64,000 nt of DNA. Source: Sipunculus nudus (lineage: Eukaryota > Annelida > Sipuncula > Golfingiida > Sipunculidae). Location of the stretch: positions 19,765,601 through 19,829,600 of the forward strand of contig CM049319.1 in NCBI GenBank assembly GCA_026874595.1, read 5' to 3'. The translations under genes were made by a program, and so were the position numbers. Below are positions 12,691 to 25,757 of this stretch, piece after piece. The notes below the pieces were generated by a model. It searched no databases and was not told the origin of the DNA. It saw only the letters and a list, made by a program, of their open reading frames with translations. The stretch's first letter is position 1. Each line of letters opens with the position of its first letter.

Positions 12691-13189
12691 GAGTCTCGTT
12701 TTATGATCATATTAATCTTAAGTCTGCTGTACTGTTGATGGATCATCCTGTCCTGCTCCGTTATGGATTCCCCGGTTGCCTTGACTTTGTTCTTCGAGGG
12801 AGAAACAAAAGTCTGGTCCCTGGTTGCGAGTGATGTTTCCGCGGGACAGTCCTGCCAATCTTGCTGCCAGTCTCCTTGCAGTACAGCTGGATTGCTGTGT
12901 GATGGATGTTTGTATCCACAGCACTGCCTGATTGGACGCTTGTGTCTGCCAGGTCTGCTGGGTCAGCCACTGATAAGTACAGCTGATGCGGGTTGACCCT
13001 CCTGGTCAGCCAGATGGCAGCACTTGAGCTTGTAGAGTCAGGATAGCTTGCCCTCTGTGACCCCAGGTAGTAATGTAATATACATGTTCTTGGGTGTCTC
13101 ATGGTGAGTTTGCCCAGTTCTGTTTAGCAGATTCTGTACAAGTCCATAAACAAGTAGTGAAAAAAAATCATATTAAAATCAGAACAACA
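12691..13189. other. GC-richer unique stretch, noncoding or unknown
   Basis: Positions 12730-13110 are clearly less AT-rich than the surroundings. Overlapping open frames on both strands (up to 113 codons, minus strand) show no recognisable domain or family motif. It could be a conserved noncoding element, an old repeat or an unrecognised exon; nothing decides this by eye. Confidence 0.35.
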
Positions 13190-14640
13190 CATAACAGGCA
13201 TCCAAAAACACATTTGGTCATAAACCCATCTTGCGTAAACCCCATCCCGAGAAAACACAACCATGACTAGCTCTCTTATAGCAAACACTGGCATACAAAA
13301 ACCAAGTGTGGATGAAACCTCTGATTGAGAATTTTTGGGAAAGTAAAACCGAAGCCATTTACACTTTTTGGAGAACATATTTGTCAATATTTCTCCAGAT
13401 TTGGAGGAGGTTTATAGTCTGAGTGCAGTGGAGTAAGTAAGACCAGTTCATACTCACCGCCAACAGAGCCTCTATTTTTTATAGGACAAAAGAGAAAATC
13501 AGTCTCTTGATGTAAGAGGGCCATATAAATTTATTCCCATATTGAATAACATGTCACAAAAGTCTTGTGATCACATAATTTTGATCTAAAATTCATTCTA
13601 TTTCATCCATGCCACATATTTGTTTAGGTAAAATCCCAAAATTTCTCCGGTTATACATCAAGATCAAGTACCACTATTCTTCAGTTATATACCATAAAAT
13701 TGTACAAACTTTTACCAAAAAGTAATTTGTTTAACTTTAAATTAAACATTTAATTTATCTTTGGATATAACTTAAAACTTACAAATTAGAATGGCATGCT
13801 TGGGAACCATTACCAATGCAGAACAAGCTTACTGTATCAGTTCCTTCATCTGAATCTATAACAACATATAATGGTATCTTTCCTAGCCAAAGTATTCTAT
13901 CCCTTCTCAAAAGTTTATGGAAATTGTTTGAGTAGTTTTTGCGTAGTCCCTCAAACAAACAGTCCACAACTTTGTGACAGTGATAAAATTACACCCTGAA
14001 AAAAAATCATCTAGACAAGACCCCTCCAGATCAGCCCCCACAGGCTAAACACTGGCAGACTGAACCCACCTTAGATAAAATTCCTGTCTGCAATATGTAG
14101 GACTGGCATTAGTTTTATTGAGAAAATATTTGTCAAATTTCTCAAGATTGTTAAAACTTTGCATTTGAAATTAGACTTGGGATATTGTCCTTTTGTCAGG
14201 ACGCTAGCAGACCATGATGCATTGAGGCTGCAGTTCATACCCTGCCGCTACTAAACTCTCAAGGATAATTTACGAGAAAACAGCTCCTGGCCATATAATT
14301 GTTTTTGTTCCTTTGGGAGCCATGTTCTGTTCTTTTCCCATTCTGTACCAGAAATCTTTCTTTCATGTTTAATTTTTGTTGAGATTGTTAAAAAAAGGTG
14401 TTACCATTTGTGGATCAGAATACAACAGAACATTATTAGTCAGTTATGATTCAAGTTGTGCAGTTTACTTATATTTTGATCTCTGAAAACTAACAAATTA
14501 GAATGGCAGGCTGGGAGCCCAGTTCATTGTGCAAATAAGTCCTGCTCCATCTGTCCCTTTATCTGGATTTATACCAAACTTTATAAAACTATAAACTATG
14601 CCAAAACTTTCTGGTCCATGTCCTACCTAGTTTTTAGCTC
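13190..14640 (+). repeat. Degenerate duplication, about 700-850 bp spacing
   Basis: 'caaattagaatggcatgcttgggaacc' near 13785 recurs as 'caaattagaatggcaggctgggagcc' near 14495, with the following 100 bases also alignable. 'gagaacatatttgtcaatatttctccag' near 13372 recurs as 'gagaaaatatttgtcaaatttctcaag' near 14121. The two halves are old copies. Confidence 0.55.
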
Positions 14641-14740
14641 AGCTGACTATAAGTCATCTGAGCTATAGTCGTGGTCCATTGTCCGTCGTCCGTCCGTCTG
14701 TCCGTCCGTCCGTCCGTCCGTCCGTCCGTCCGTCCGTAGA
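14636..14740 (+). repeat. CCGT microsatellite with 'agctcagctga' leader
   Basis: About ten CCGT units follow 'agctcagctgactataagtc' and 'gtggtccattgtccgtcgtc'. To my knowledge this leader-plus-CCGT arrangement is common in bivalve genomes, where it belongs to a dispersed repeat. Confidence 0.85.
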
Positions 14741-14744
14741 TGTG

Positions 14745-16070
14745 GCACGTTTTGAAACCGTAAGACCTAGGAATCCAAAATTCAGCATAATGTTAGATGT
14801 CCCCAAGATCTCCTACCAAGCCGAAAACTGGGTGTTTGCAACTTCGTTCCTTTGAGAAATTAAGGAAAAACCTCAATTTTTTATTAAAAACCTATTTTCA
14901 CACTTCAGGACTGCCTAATATCAAAACCACTCATCTGTTTTACCTCATATTTACCATAAATATTCCTCTATATAGTTCCTATGTACATGCCAGAAATTAT
15001 GTCTGTATTTTTTAATTTAAAAAAGTTATGGGCCCAAACATAATGCATTTTGTAAAAAATCAGAAAAGATATTTGATCACTTAACACAAAAAATGTTAAT
15101 GCTATGGACCTTTTTTCCAGTAATATAACTTTAATTAATCAAAATTAAATTGTATACCCAAAATTAGATGAAAATCTTTTAAATTTTTTAAAATATTAAT
15201 AAAAATAAAAAATTGGTACCTTAAATTTTGCCCAACTTTGACCATGGCACGTTTTTTTCCTGTAAGTACTGTGGATTTAATTTTCACAGCATGTTTTTGT
15301 TAGCATTTCAACTGTTAACACCAAAAATTTGAAACCAGTTGATCAAAAACTGTAGATTTTAATCAAGTTTTCAAGCACCATGTAACATATTGTTTACATC
15401 AAGCTAGTGTTATGCAGTTTGCAAGAGCTCAGCTCCCCAGCTTCAGCTCTAAGTTCCTTAAATTCGGCATACAGTTAGATGTCTCCAAAATGCCCTACCA
15501 TGCCAAGAATTTGGTCACAAGGACATTCGAGATATTAATGAAAAACTTCATTTTTCCATTAAAAACCCATTGTTACACTTCAAGACTGCCTAATATCAAA
15601 ACCACTGATCTGACTTTAATCATAAATAATGTACATATTTTTCATTCTCTATGCACATGCCAGAATGATGTCAGTATTGTGTAATTGTTTAAAGTTATGG
15701 GCCCAAACATAATGCACTTTGTAAAAAATCAAGAAATATATTTACTCCCTTAACAAGAGCATTGCTGAAGCTAGAGATTTTTTTGTCAGGGATGTAACAT
15801 TATTTAATCAAGATTCAATTGAATACCCAAAATTAGTTCTGAATTTTTCAAATTTTATTTAGTATAAATATAAAATTAGTACCTTAAATTTTGCCCAACT
15901 GTGACCATGGCACGTTTGTTTCCCGTGAGCACTGTTGATATAATTTTCATATCATGCACACATAAGGATTTCAGCTTTTTAGTTTAGAAAGCTGAAAGAA
16001 ATTGGCCAAAAATTGTAGCTTTTATTAATGTTTTTTATGAGACCCTGTCAGACTTTGGCTCTCTCCAGCC
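14745..16070 (+). repeat. Tandem duplication, two units of about 670 bp
   Basis: Landmarks recur in order: 'actgcctaatatcaaaaccact' near 14910 and 15585, 'gttatgggcccaaacataatgca' near 15027 and 15694, and 'accttaaattttgcccaact' at 15218 and 15881. Both units end at a 'gaccatggcacgttt' block. It follows the CCGT tract and probably belongs to the same dispersed repeat. Confidence 0.85.
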
Positions 16071-16539
16071 CCTCTTGAGTCACCTGTATGTTGACCTTGT
16101 TGACCTTTCATCAAATTATGCACGCTTGAGGCGAGGCATACATGGAATCCAGGCAGCTTATGGCAAGCCACAGTTGATCCAGGTGTTCAACCAAACTCAT
16201 CTAGTAGTTTTAACCAAGAACATAACAAAAAACAATAAATTAATAAATTTTTATTGGTTTTTAATAACAAATTAAAGAAAAATAGAAAAGGAATTTGTTA
16301 GTTTATAATAACAGGAAATTAACTTGCAGTTACTGATGATATAAGAATCTTGTATCGATGGGTAGAATGTCACATATTCCAAATAACACCATGCAGTCAC
16401 CTATGGCATTTTTCAGTTCAATTTTAATGATAAAGAAGTAAATCATATTATTCATTACTAATCATTAGGGATCATATGAAGGAAATTAGACAAAGATGCA
16501 GTTGATAATATAAATCTAGATTCCTGCTGTGTCTAGTGT
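16071..16539. other. Noncoding DNA
   Basis: AT-rich sequence following the tandem repeat; 'cttgagtcacctg' near its start resembles the usual end of that repeat family. There is no gene. Confidence 0.45.
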
Positions 16540-17275
16540 GTACATTGATGTGAAATTAGTCAAAAATGAATTTTTTACAGTTATTTTTTAATATAAATAA
16601 AAGCCATAAAACCAGGTACTTATGATCATTATTTAAATGTGTGAATTTTGTATATTCTGGATTCTCAACATCATTGTTTGGTGAAAACTGAATAAATTCC
16701 AGACATGGTGCAAATACTTTGTAATTGTATTTAAACACAAATATGATTTTGTACTCCATTATAAAATTTCTTGCATAAAGAATGGGAATTCAGGTAAAAA
16801 TGAAAATATATGAATACTCGTGCAAATACTTTCAAAATGTATTCATGAATGCATTCATGAATATATTCTTTAATATTATTTTAATAATCATATCAGTTAT
16901 ATTTCATTTTAAAAAATCATATGATTCTCTTATTATTTTTAATAAAAATTATATTTGGGACAATATTTGTAATTTTTTTAATAAATAGTTAAACTCTTAT
17001 ATTATATGTTCTGCTTATAAGTTATATGGCCAAGTCAAAATCTGTGTGACAATAGTACTCCATTTGTTAATAAAATAAATGAAATCAATCCTCTTCCCTG
17101 TCTCCAAAGGTACTATCAAAATCATACATAAGCTAAACAACAACAACTCATAATACAGCTTATATTTATTACCACACAAAACCAGCATGTGCCTCATTTA
17201 TAAATAATATTTTTTTATCATATATAAAAGTATTATAACAGCTGAGCGTCATGACCCATAGGTCCCTTGTTTGTC
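16540..17275 (+). repeat. Second copy of the element A interior, without its TIRs
   Basis: It matches 7380-8230: 'attgatgtgaaa.tagtc', 'aaagccataaaaccaggta.ttatgatcatta', 'tattcatgaatg.attcatgaata', 'ttatatggccaagtcaaaa', 'atcaatcctcttccctgtctccaa' and 'actcataatacagcttatatt' occur in the same order. The GATC-rich ends of element A are absent, so this sequence is a repeat in its own right. Confidence 0.8.
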
Positions 17276-20200
17276 AATCCTGCTAACAAACAAACAGTCA
17301 AACAAAGGGAGAAAACATAATCTCCTTTTTGAGGTAATAAATCGAAACCATTATATTTGTGCAAGGACCAGTGATAGTCCCTCAGGCCAGTGTTGCTTCT
17401 CCGTCAGTACGAACCTGGGATAGGATCCCCTGACCACCTGAATCCATGGAATCTTACAAGAAGAAACTTAAACTTGTAAAAGCTGTGTATTTACTGGATA
17501 ATCCTGCTAATGCCAGAGTGAAGGAAGAAAGAAACAACAGCTGTCTGAGCTCCAGCAGCCCCGTGTTTTGTCTTGTTCGGTCTGTCAGAGATTGGATACT
17601 TGGGACACAAGTCTGTTGATGTTGGCTCTGGTTAGCTTGTTAGTGTGTTGCTGGAGCCAGATTTTGGTGCTGTTTACTTTCTCGCTGCTTGCAGCCCAGC
17701 CTTCTCCCGCCTGTTAGGGATGAGTTATCTGCCCCCTCTTGTCTTTCTGAAGTTCGGAGGCGCCTGATGTTAAATTAATTCGGCAGAAAATATGGTGATG
17801 TGCTCTTCATCTTTAGAATGTGTGTCTGCTTAAAAAGCATTCATCAGAGCTTTATGTGTGTTATTGTGGTTAGGTCAATTATCTGGTGTCTGTATGCATT
17901 CTCTCTCCCCTCCCAGGTTACCAGTAAAATATGCAGAGACATTTGTGGATATCATTAGACTGCATTAGCTCAGGAATTTGAGCATCATGATTCAGTCTTT
18001 AGTGATGGGTAGTAAATAGTCACACTATCTTGCCCTAGGTATGGCATGTTTTGTTAACTTTTGTCACTGTTACAGAATTTTAAGTCAGTAGGATAGGAAC
18101 ACTTGCTTGTCATCTGATTAAGAGACCAGCACTAATAAAAGACCTATCTTAATGCCTGTTTGTTTGTCTGAAAGCAGGGTTAAGCAAGAACTACTGAACT
18201 AATTTTAACAAGTTTATGTCGATGGGTGGTATAAGGGTCTAGGGAAGTCCTGATTTAAATTTGGTGTGGATTGAGATAAGGAGTGGAGGCAGTAAAATTT
18301 TTTTTGCCTTAATCCTGTTGATACTTTTAACTAAAATAGACAAACCAATCAGACATGGATGGAAACATAACCTTCTAGCAGAGGAAACCAGACAGAAAAA
18401 ATAACATGAGTGCCTGCTAAAAGTTTAGCTTTTCAATTATAAATTTATATTTTCACTATACCCCTTTCAAATGATAGAAACTTTTTTTCAAGTGAAATTT
18501 CAGAAAAAAATCTTTCTCTGAAAAATGTGAAATAAGTCAAGAAGTCGTAGCAATTTTCAGCCAGTAGTGGAAAACTTTTGTTTGAGTCACCATAAAACCT
18601 AGGTCAATAAGCGTAATTAAAATGAATGATTGCTGATAAAAATTGAGGCTGTTCCAGTGTCCTCCCACTCTCAGATAATAATTGCAAATAGGGCTGTTCT
18701 GGTTATCTCCCAAGGTTGTTGATGCAAATGTGGCTGTTCCAGTATCCTTGCCACCTGGTTTCAGCATTGCAAGGAAATTACCAAATTACCCAGGCAACTG
18801 TATCAGGGGAAAATAGAGTTCAATTTATCTGCATTATCTCGCTGGACTCAGCCATTATGAGACACCACAGCTGTTTAAGTTACCCATCTAATTATCTTTT
18901 TGTTTTTATATGGAATGTTAATTAACTTCTGATGAATGATGTTGTTTTTCTGCTGTTGTTCTGCCCATCTTTCATGATTGAGATTTTAATCAGTGTGTTT
19001 TAGCTTTAATATGTGTAATTATAGCTTATTATGTTCACATCCACAGGCATAACACAACAAAATCATGGCTTGTTCCGCTATTATTGTTGAAGAGAACCGT
19101 TGTTTATGAGTTATAAAATTGGTAAGCATTTATCAAGTGTCAACCATACAGATATACAGAAGTTGTAAATGTAATTTACAATGCCAGCAGTATTAACATG
19201 GCAATTAATGTTAATTTATTAACATAAGTACTCGGTTAATATCACAATTTCTTCCTTGCATACTTGTACTCAAATAGATGATCTGCATTATTTTCATGTC
19301 ATAAATCTAGCAATCATCCAATAAAAGGTTTCTTATACCTGACCCTTGTAACTAAGTTGTACAGTGAATGAACATAGCTTAGTCAGTTTGAGAATTAAAC
19401 TGAAAATCAAGGGTTCAAACCTAAAATTGCTAAGTTGCAGTGTTAGAGTTCAGCTAAGGTTTGGATATTATTTTCAACACAAGATAGTTGCTATGGGTTA
19501 GGATTATGTCTTGTCTGATGCACTAAATATTTGGAATTCAGAAATCATAAGAAAGATAATAATGAGCTACATCTAGGGGTACAGAAGATCATTTTAGTTC
19601 AGTTTGACTTAAGACTTGTTCATTTTACTAAGGTGAGGTGTATATGTAATATTAAAGAGGTTATTTAAATATTTTATTTATTAAATTAAATAAATTAATT
19701 TAATAAATTTTATTAATTCAGTTTCAGATTGTTAATTCATGATGAATAACTTATGAATAAATTATCTATAATCATAAATATATTGTATCATCAGTATTTC
19801 AACATCATTAAGATTCTATGCATTCCTCAAGCTAGGGCTAACCAGTATTTAAGAATATCTCCCTTAGTCAGCGTTGGTATCTATCACAAAATCATGTGGC
19901 ATACCATATAGCAGGTGTTTGGTTTGCTGATATAATTAAAGGCTAGTGTGATAGTCATCCTGTTATTCATAACATACTATGACCTGATGAACTCCACAAG
20001 GTTCATCAACTGCAGATCCCAGGTATATCAGCTTAATAAAGACACACAACTTGGAAAATCATGTTTAACATCTGAGATTGACAGGTAGATAGTTGGGAAC
20101 AAAAACTAACCAATCATCAATGGTTATGAGGTTTTGACAGGCTCGGTGACAATTACCCGCACAATATGATGATTGAGCCACCATGCATCACCCATACACT

Positions 20201-21838
20201 GCAATCATATGTCACTTTATGGTACAATTATGGTAATTTTCTCAAAGTTACAGTTTCATCATTACTGGTAAGCGGTAAACCACAGTGGTGGGCTTGGCAG
20301 TAAGCCCAGTTGTACATCAAAGCTTTTATATAGCAATAAGTAATAGTGTATCTTTCACAATTTGGATTTAAATCAACTGAAAATTTGACGTTTTTCTCAG
20401 AAATATCCTAATTACAATCTCATCTAAATTTATTTAAAATATGCCTTGGTAAGATTGCAGTTATAAAATGCTCTAGGCAAGATCAAAACAGGGCTGTAAT
20501 GAAATAGTATAGAGTAATAATCTCAAAGGGCAGGCTAAAAGTAACACCTGAAAACTAAGGTCAATCAGTTAATTAAGTTTACTATTAATATCATTCAGTC
20601 TGCTGCTGCAATATCAGAAAATATCCCAAACTCTTGTTGGAGTTTTATCACATATATTAATGAATAGTGGTCTGTGGACCATTTCTTTAAATTTATGTTT
20701 CAACAGATTCTGGAGTGTGTTAAAATTTTCAATTTGTATAAATCTTATGCAGTTTTTTGCAAGGCCTTCATTTAGCCCTTGATAAAACTGAAAAGTTCTG
20801 CCCTTGGGTCCAAGCTAATAATTCATATGTTGGAAAGTGGATTAAAAGTGCTTCATTTAGAAATGCATGTATGCTACTGTTACTGTGATATTGTTATGCT
20901 CTATAAATTATGACTGCCTAGCATTCATCCATTCCCATGAAGAAAATCACCTGGTCCTGTTGACAGCCCTGAGCCTTTTGAATTCCACAGGTGTAGCTCT
21001 TAGCCAGACAACAGTTTCCATGAAAAATCAAAATCGGTCCCAGTTCCCTCAGGAAACATTTGCTGTAGTACGTGTTCAGGGAATGTAAATTTTATCATTT
21101 CCCAGAGGGTCAAACATTTTTGCCTTCTTGACAGGACATCAATCTACATGCAGCTGAGATCGTCAGTGGAAGCCTCAAATGAGAAAAAATTGGCGCCTAA
21201 AAACCAGAACTTTTTTAAACAAAAAATTCTGAACTTTTTCTTACAGTATTGCTCACTGGCAGCCATAGATGAGGTTGAACTGTGCAACAAGATACAAAAT
21301 TTAAACATGATTAGATAAAGTGCTTATAATTTAAAATTATATATATGGGTTATGTAACTAGTTGTAGGAATCGGTTGTAAAATCATATTCTATTATTGAA
21401 AGATAAAAAAATGACTGGTGAGCGATTAGTAGTCCATTATTTTATGTACCATCTATATTACCGTGATATATGCTGTACAAAATTATATCTAAAATATTGA
21501 CAGAATAAATTCTTTGTTACTCGTACATCATGCTGAAAGATCAGGGTAATGGCTGCGTTGTTGACGCTTATTCATTGCACCAGGTTAAGCTTTAAAGCTG
21601 TTCATTGTTTATGTGACATCTTTCTCTTACTGAATAAGAATGTTTTATCAGGATAATATGACTTATTTGGATGTGCATACATGATTGTTTATGATCAATT
21701 ATGCAAAATACAATCAGTTATATCGATTATGATAGATAATGGCAAACCATTGATATAATTGATTTATTTGCACACCACTAGTTTGTACAGTAATGTGAAT
21801 TCATCATAGTTTAAACAAATTATTTTTTTAACTTGCAG
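17276..21838. other. Noncoding DNA before exon 2
   Basis: Positions 17270-17345 carry a repeat tail 'gggagaaaacataatctcc' that recurs near 59300. 17390-17770 is GC-richer and unique-looking. 18140-18310 resembles a dispersed repeat by style. An AT-only palindromic patch lies near 19660-19730. No coding exon with a signal peptide ending in phase 1 was found. The last bases form the exon 2 acceptor. Confidence 0.5.
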
Positions 21839-22229
21839 GATCTCCGCTCTTACTGTTCGCAAATCGCAGAGACCTCCAGCTGGTGGATGCTGGAAATCCA
21901 CGAACAAACTCAACGGTCATCGTCAGCAACCTGGAAGATGCAGCCGCGGTCGATTTCTACTTCAACGAGAGTGCAGTGTTTTGGAGTGACGTAACTCTAG
22001 GGCGGATCAAGCGGACTTGGGTGAACGGATCCCAAATTGAAGATGTGATATCCATCGGCTTGGTGTCTCCAGATGGTCTGGCATGTGATTGGATTGGTAA
22101 GAAGCTCTACTGGACAGACTCTGAAACAAACCGGATTGAGGTCAGCAACTTGGACGGAACATATAGAAAAGTCCTCTTCTGGGAGAATCTAGATCAACCC
22201 AGAGCCATTGCCCTTGATCCATTGAACGG
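21839..22229 (+). CDS. LRP6: LRP5/6 exon 2: first half of propeller 1
   Basis: Residues 1-131 of the visible protein. The acceptor is acttgcag and the donor gtaagt. The exon opens with the last two bases of a codon (phase 1) and ends in phase 2. It begins [17 protein letters not shown], the conserved start of propeller 1, and contains the [18 protein letters not shown] and [17 protein letters not shown] signatures, with FWSD and YWTD blade motifs. It ends in PRAIALDP before a split Gly codon. Potential N-glycosylation sequons are NST, NES and NGS. Because it starts in phase 1 without a methionine or signal peptide, an upstream exon is required. The start is fixed by the acceptor; no in-exon start codon is used. 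Confidence 0.97.
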
Positions 22230-22910
22230 GTAAGTCACAATCTGAAATGACAGTCTGTTTGGCTGTATGGATGTTTCAGCTCTTTTATAGGCCAGTTTAA
22301 ATGGTGCTTGGTAACAGGAAGATTTTTGCATAAGCATATTTCAAATGTACTAATTTACAAATTGTTAAGTATTGGAAGGACCGAAAGTGGCATGCTGATT
22401 GCAACTTTATAACAGTACATGCTTAAGTAACCTCATCCTCTTCTGATCACTATGAATCTGTAACCCAACTGGTCACCATCAGTACCTTGTAAGGTCTGTA
22501 AAAGTTCTTGCATTTTTTGGCAACTCAGCAATTCTGTAATATCCCCTCCCAACAAAACAGGGGTATGAAAAAAAGGGATAATGCATTTTCTTTTTCTCAA
22601 GATACTGACCCTGGTGGCCTAAAGGAGAACCTACTGTATTTTCAGACAGAAGCCACACATCTTTCATTTATTTCAGGAAGATTAATAAAAAATTTTTTTA
22701 TCCTTTTTAATGTTTTTCTTGTTCATAACTTAGAACTCACCTACATAAATCTACCCCCCCCCCCCCATTATACCCTTAACTATGGGCCACCCCTGCATCA
22801 CTGTTTGTCAATCTTTACCCCCCCCCCCCCCCCGCACTTTTATATCTTTTTTTTTCTCAAATCTTAATTCATGTTAACAGTTTGCTAGGCTGTAAAAATA
22901 TTACATATTG

Positions 22911-23235
22911 TGGGGCGTAGTGGCCTTATGGTTAGGATGCTGGACTTGTAACAGCAGGTTGTGGATTCCCGTCCAGTTCTGACCACTTTCAGTGCTAGAA
23001 CTCTTACTAAAGTCACCATAAGGGTGTGCTTCCTTGACCCAGGAGTGAGTAGGTACTGGTCATGAGTAGCAGGCAAATGTAGAAAGTATAACCTTCTAGC
23101 AGCATGTGTGGCTGTTTGGGTTCAGTGCTTCCCAGGGAGCTGAGAAAAGCTACAAGAATGGACAGGCTGAAAGACCAGGAAGGCAAAGTGTAAATTGGGA
23201 TGAGACTGACATTGTTGGCAATATCAGACTATAAA
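22911..23235 (+). mobile_element. tRNA-derived SINE
   Basis: A box A-like sequence (tggccttatggttagg, 22921-22936) and a box B-like sequence (ggttgtggattcc, near 22958) are spaced as in a tRNA gene. 'ggacttgtaac' between them is the position and form of a tRNA-Thr(TGT)-like anticodon loop. The body continues about 260 bp and ends in an AT-rich tail. Extra bases in box B suggest an old, inactive copy. Confidence 0.7.
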
Positions 23236-24002
23236 CCCCACCTTTATCTTTTCATCTTTTATTTAATCCATTATAATGTTTGTATTGCATGATGTTTACT
23301 CCCTAACCCTTTTCCATGACATCCCTGATCAGATGGGATCAACCCAAGAATATATATAAGAGTACTGGTGTAAATTGTCAGCCACAAATTCAGTTTAGAG
23401 TAGAAGGAGTGAGATGGATTTAAGATTACAATTGGCATTAAACACAAGTGTATATTTCTCACATGTTATGAAAGATTCATGGATCCATTCCCTTGTTGTT
23501 ACAGAAACCCTTTGAGGTGACAAATATAAGACCCTTCCTTAAAAAAAAATTCTTGTTTGTTGCTTTGTACTCCTGAAAATTGTAATGTAGAGGTCGATGT
23601 TCAAAGTAAAACAAGGTGATAAACGTCTGTGATGCTCGTACCATTTCAGATCTCTTGGTACTAAAGATCACTGACCACTTGAAACCTTTGATGTACAGGA
23701 TTGATCAAGTGTACAATGCCAACATACTGATCAATTGGGCTTAGTAAATTTAGTCTGCTAAGCTAAAGCTATCACTTATTAAGGTATTTTCAGATCTCAA
23801 GGGGGCTCCATTGGCTCAATGCCTGTACTGTTACAATCTTCATTAATAGCTGTTAAGCTTTTGTGATTTGTAAGTTTATTATAAATTTGTTGCATAATAA
23901 GAAGGTTGAATATTATTTAAAAAAATACAGTTTTAAATATTTTGCTTTCAGATTTTGTTCAGGAATTTCATTAATTATTTTTGCCTTGAGTGATGGAATG
24001 AT

Positions 24003-24174
24003 GTTACACAGCAGACCCTGTCTAGAAGACCACCTGTCTTATATGAACACATGTTTATTTAGAACCAAAAGCATTCACAAAGGTTATAATTGACCTGTCT
24101 GATACACCTGACCTGTGAATTAAGACCACTTTTTGCCAGTCCCATAGGTGGTCCCATAACACAGGTTCTGTAGT
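24003..24174. mobile_element. MITE relic with imperfect inverted ends
   Basis: 'acacagcagaccctgtctagaagaccacctg' at the left pairs imperfectly with 'aggtggtcccataacacaggttctgta' at the right. The 'gaccacctgtctta' motif is shared in style with other short repeats in the window. Confidence 0.45.
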
Positions 24175-25387
24175 TCCATTTGGTGACCTACAATACAGAA
24201 TACCTTATGAGTTATTAATGCTTCTTTTAAAATGAGGTAAAAAGGGTTTAAACCAATGTATATTCTAAAATTATTGTCACAGTGACCTATATTTCTCACC
24301 AGTCACGTGGTACAATACTGACTGAAACTTAACAATTGCCCTTGTTCTTCCTGTATTTTATGGTAATACAAGACAGCTCTGAACTTGAAACACAGATGTC
24401 ACCCTGATTTGTCTAATTTAACCCTAAAAGAAGCAGTGATATGATTAGATTTATGGCACTTTGACAGAAAGTGGGCTAGATTTGATATGCATGTGGTTAC
24501 AGGTCAAATTTTAGAACAGAGGCTAGGGTAGAGTAATATTCTTTCTCAGTGCGTAATCTATAGGTTAAATATTGGTGTAGGGATATTTTATTTTAAAAAA
24601 ATTGGTAGTCAGTCAAGATTAAGATTTGGACAGCATATCTGATATCTGTAAAAATCTTACCATTAACTTCCCAGTTATTCGGATAATATTACAATGTTCA
24701 CAGATTTTGCCCATGGTTTATGTTCACAAACTTCTCCTTGGGAATTATTTGCTGGAAATAATGATATTGTATGTTTTGTCAGGGTAACTTTAACTTTGAA
24801 TATGAGATATGTTGTAATTAACTGCATGGAAAATAAAAAAAACTGATATTGTCCCAAAACTAGCCCAGATCTGAATCATCTGTACACATACATTTAACTC
24901 TCTAAAGGTGAAGTGTTTCAAAAGTTGCGAGTTACTCTTAATTTTGATCCCTGCTTTGAGATTCAGACTGATATGAAACTAAGCCACACCCAGGTATCAC
25001 AGGCCCAAATCTTGTTATACAAAAGTCATGTTTAATACTTGAACATGTAGGTTAAAGACAAGAAAAATAGAACAAAGTTCATCTCGGCTAAAACCCAAGA
25101 GAGGTGATTGTCTCACTTTTAAGGAAGAAAAGTCCTAAATTTTCTAAGTCCTAAAATCTGTTTATAGATGTCCCTTCAGGTGCGGATCCAGGATTTTATG
25201 CAGCGAGGGGTCAACGGGTATCATGCATAAAAAATTGTCTGTAAAAATGTTGCTGGTTGAGAGCAGGGTGGGTTTCGACCCCCAAGACCCCTCCCCTGGA
25301 TCAGCGCCTGCCTTTGGATGTGTTCAGAATAAATTGAGTGCTGTGTATTGAATGTAGTGTGGATGTGTGACATCAACAGGGGAGGGG

Positions 25388-25757
25388 TGATCTAATGATG
25401 GGCTCATGATCAATTATAATTGATGATCGGCAAGTGCCATAATCAATTGCACATTTTTGCACGTAACTTAAGCTTTGTAATGAGGAAATGCATGCTTTTA
25501 TTTACATTATAATGCAAGCAAACTAGAGAAAAGTCTGCATTTACTAAAAAAAATGAATTCCTAGGTTACTATATTGACATGTAGGCTGTAGAATTATGTC
25601 ATTATTAGCCTTAATATCAGTTGAGGTGATGTACTAACCAGTGTGTGCTCTGAAAGTTTATACTTCTAAACAAACAATTATTTCCATTTATCAGTCGGTA
25701 GAGGTCAACCAATTTTTACTGATGATATATCATGAAACTACAGCCGATTCCCAACAC
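25388..25757 (+). repeat. Dispersed repeat R1, intact-looking copy
   Basis: About 370 bp. It starts with a palindromic 'catgatcaattataattgatgatc' and ends 'gaggtcaaccaatttttactgatgata...ccaacac'. It serves as the uninterrupted reference for the R1 copy split by element A: 'ggaaatgcatgcttttatttac' spans the empty insertion site. The ends of better copies suggest an inverted GTGTTGGAA terminus. Confidence 0.78.

Noticed and set aside
20867-21088. ATG frame starting with a hydrophobic stretch, considered as a signal peptide for LRP5/6.
   Set aside because: No donor in phase 1 follows the hydrophobic stretch; the nearest 'ccacaggtgtag' gives no acceptable junction and the frame runs to a stop.
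22921-22995. Functional tRNA-Thr gene.
   Set aside because: The arms do not pair properly, box B has extra bases, and a SINE body follows.
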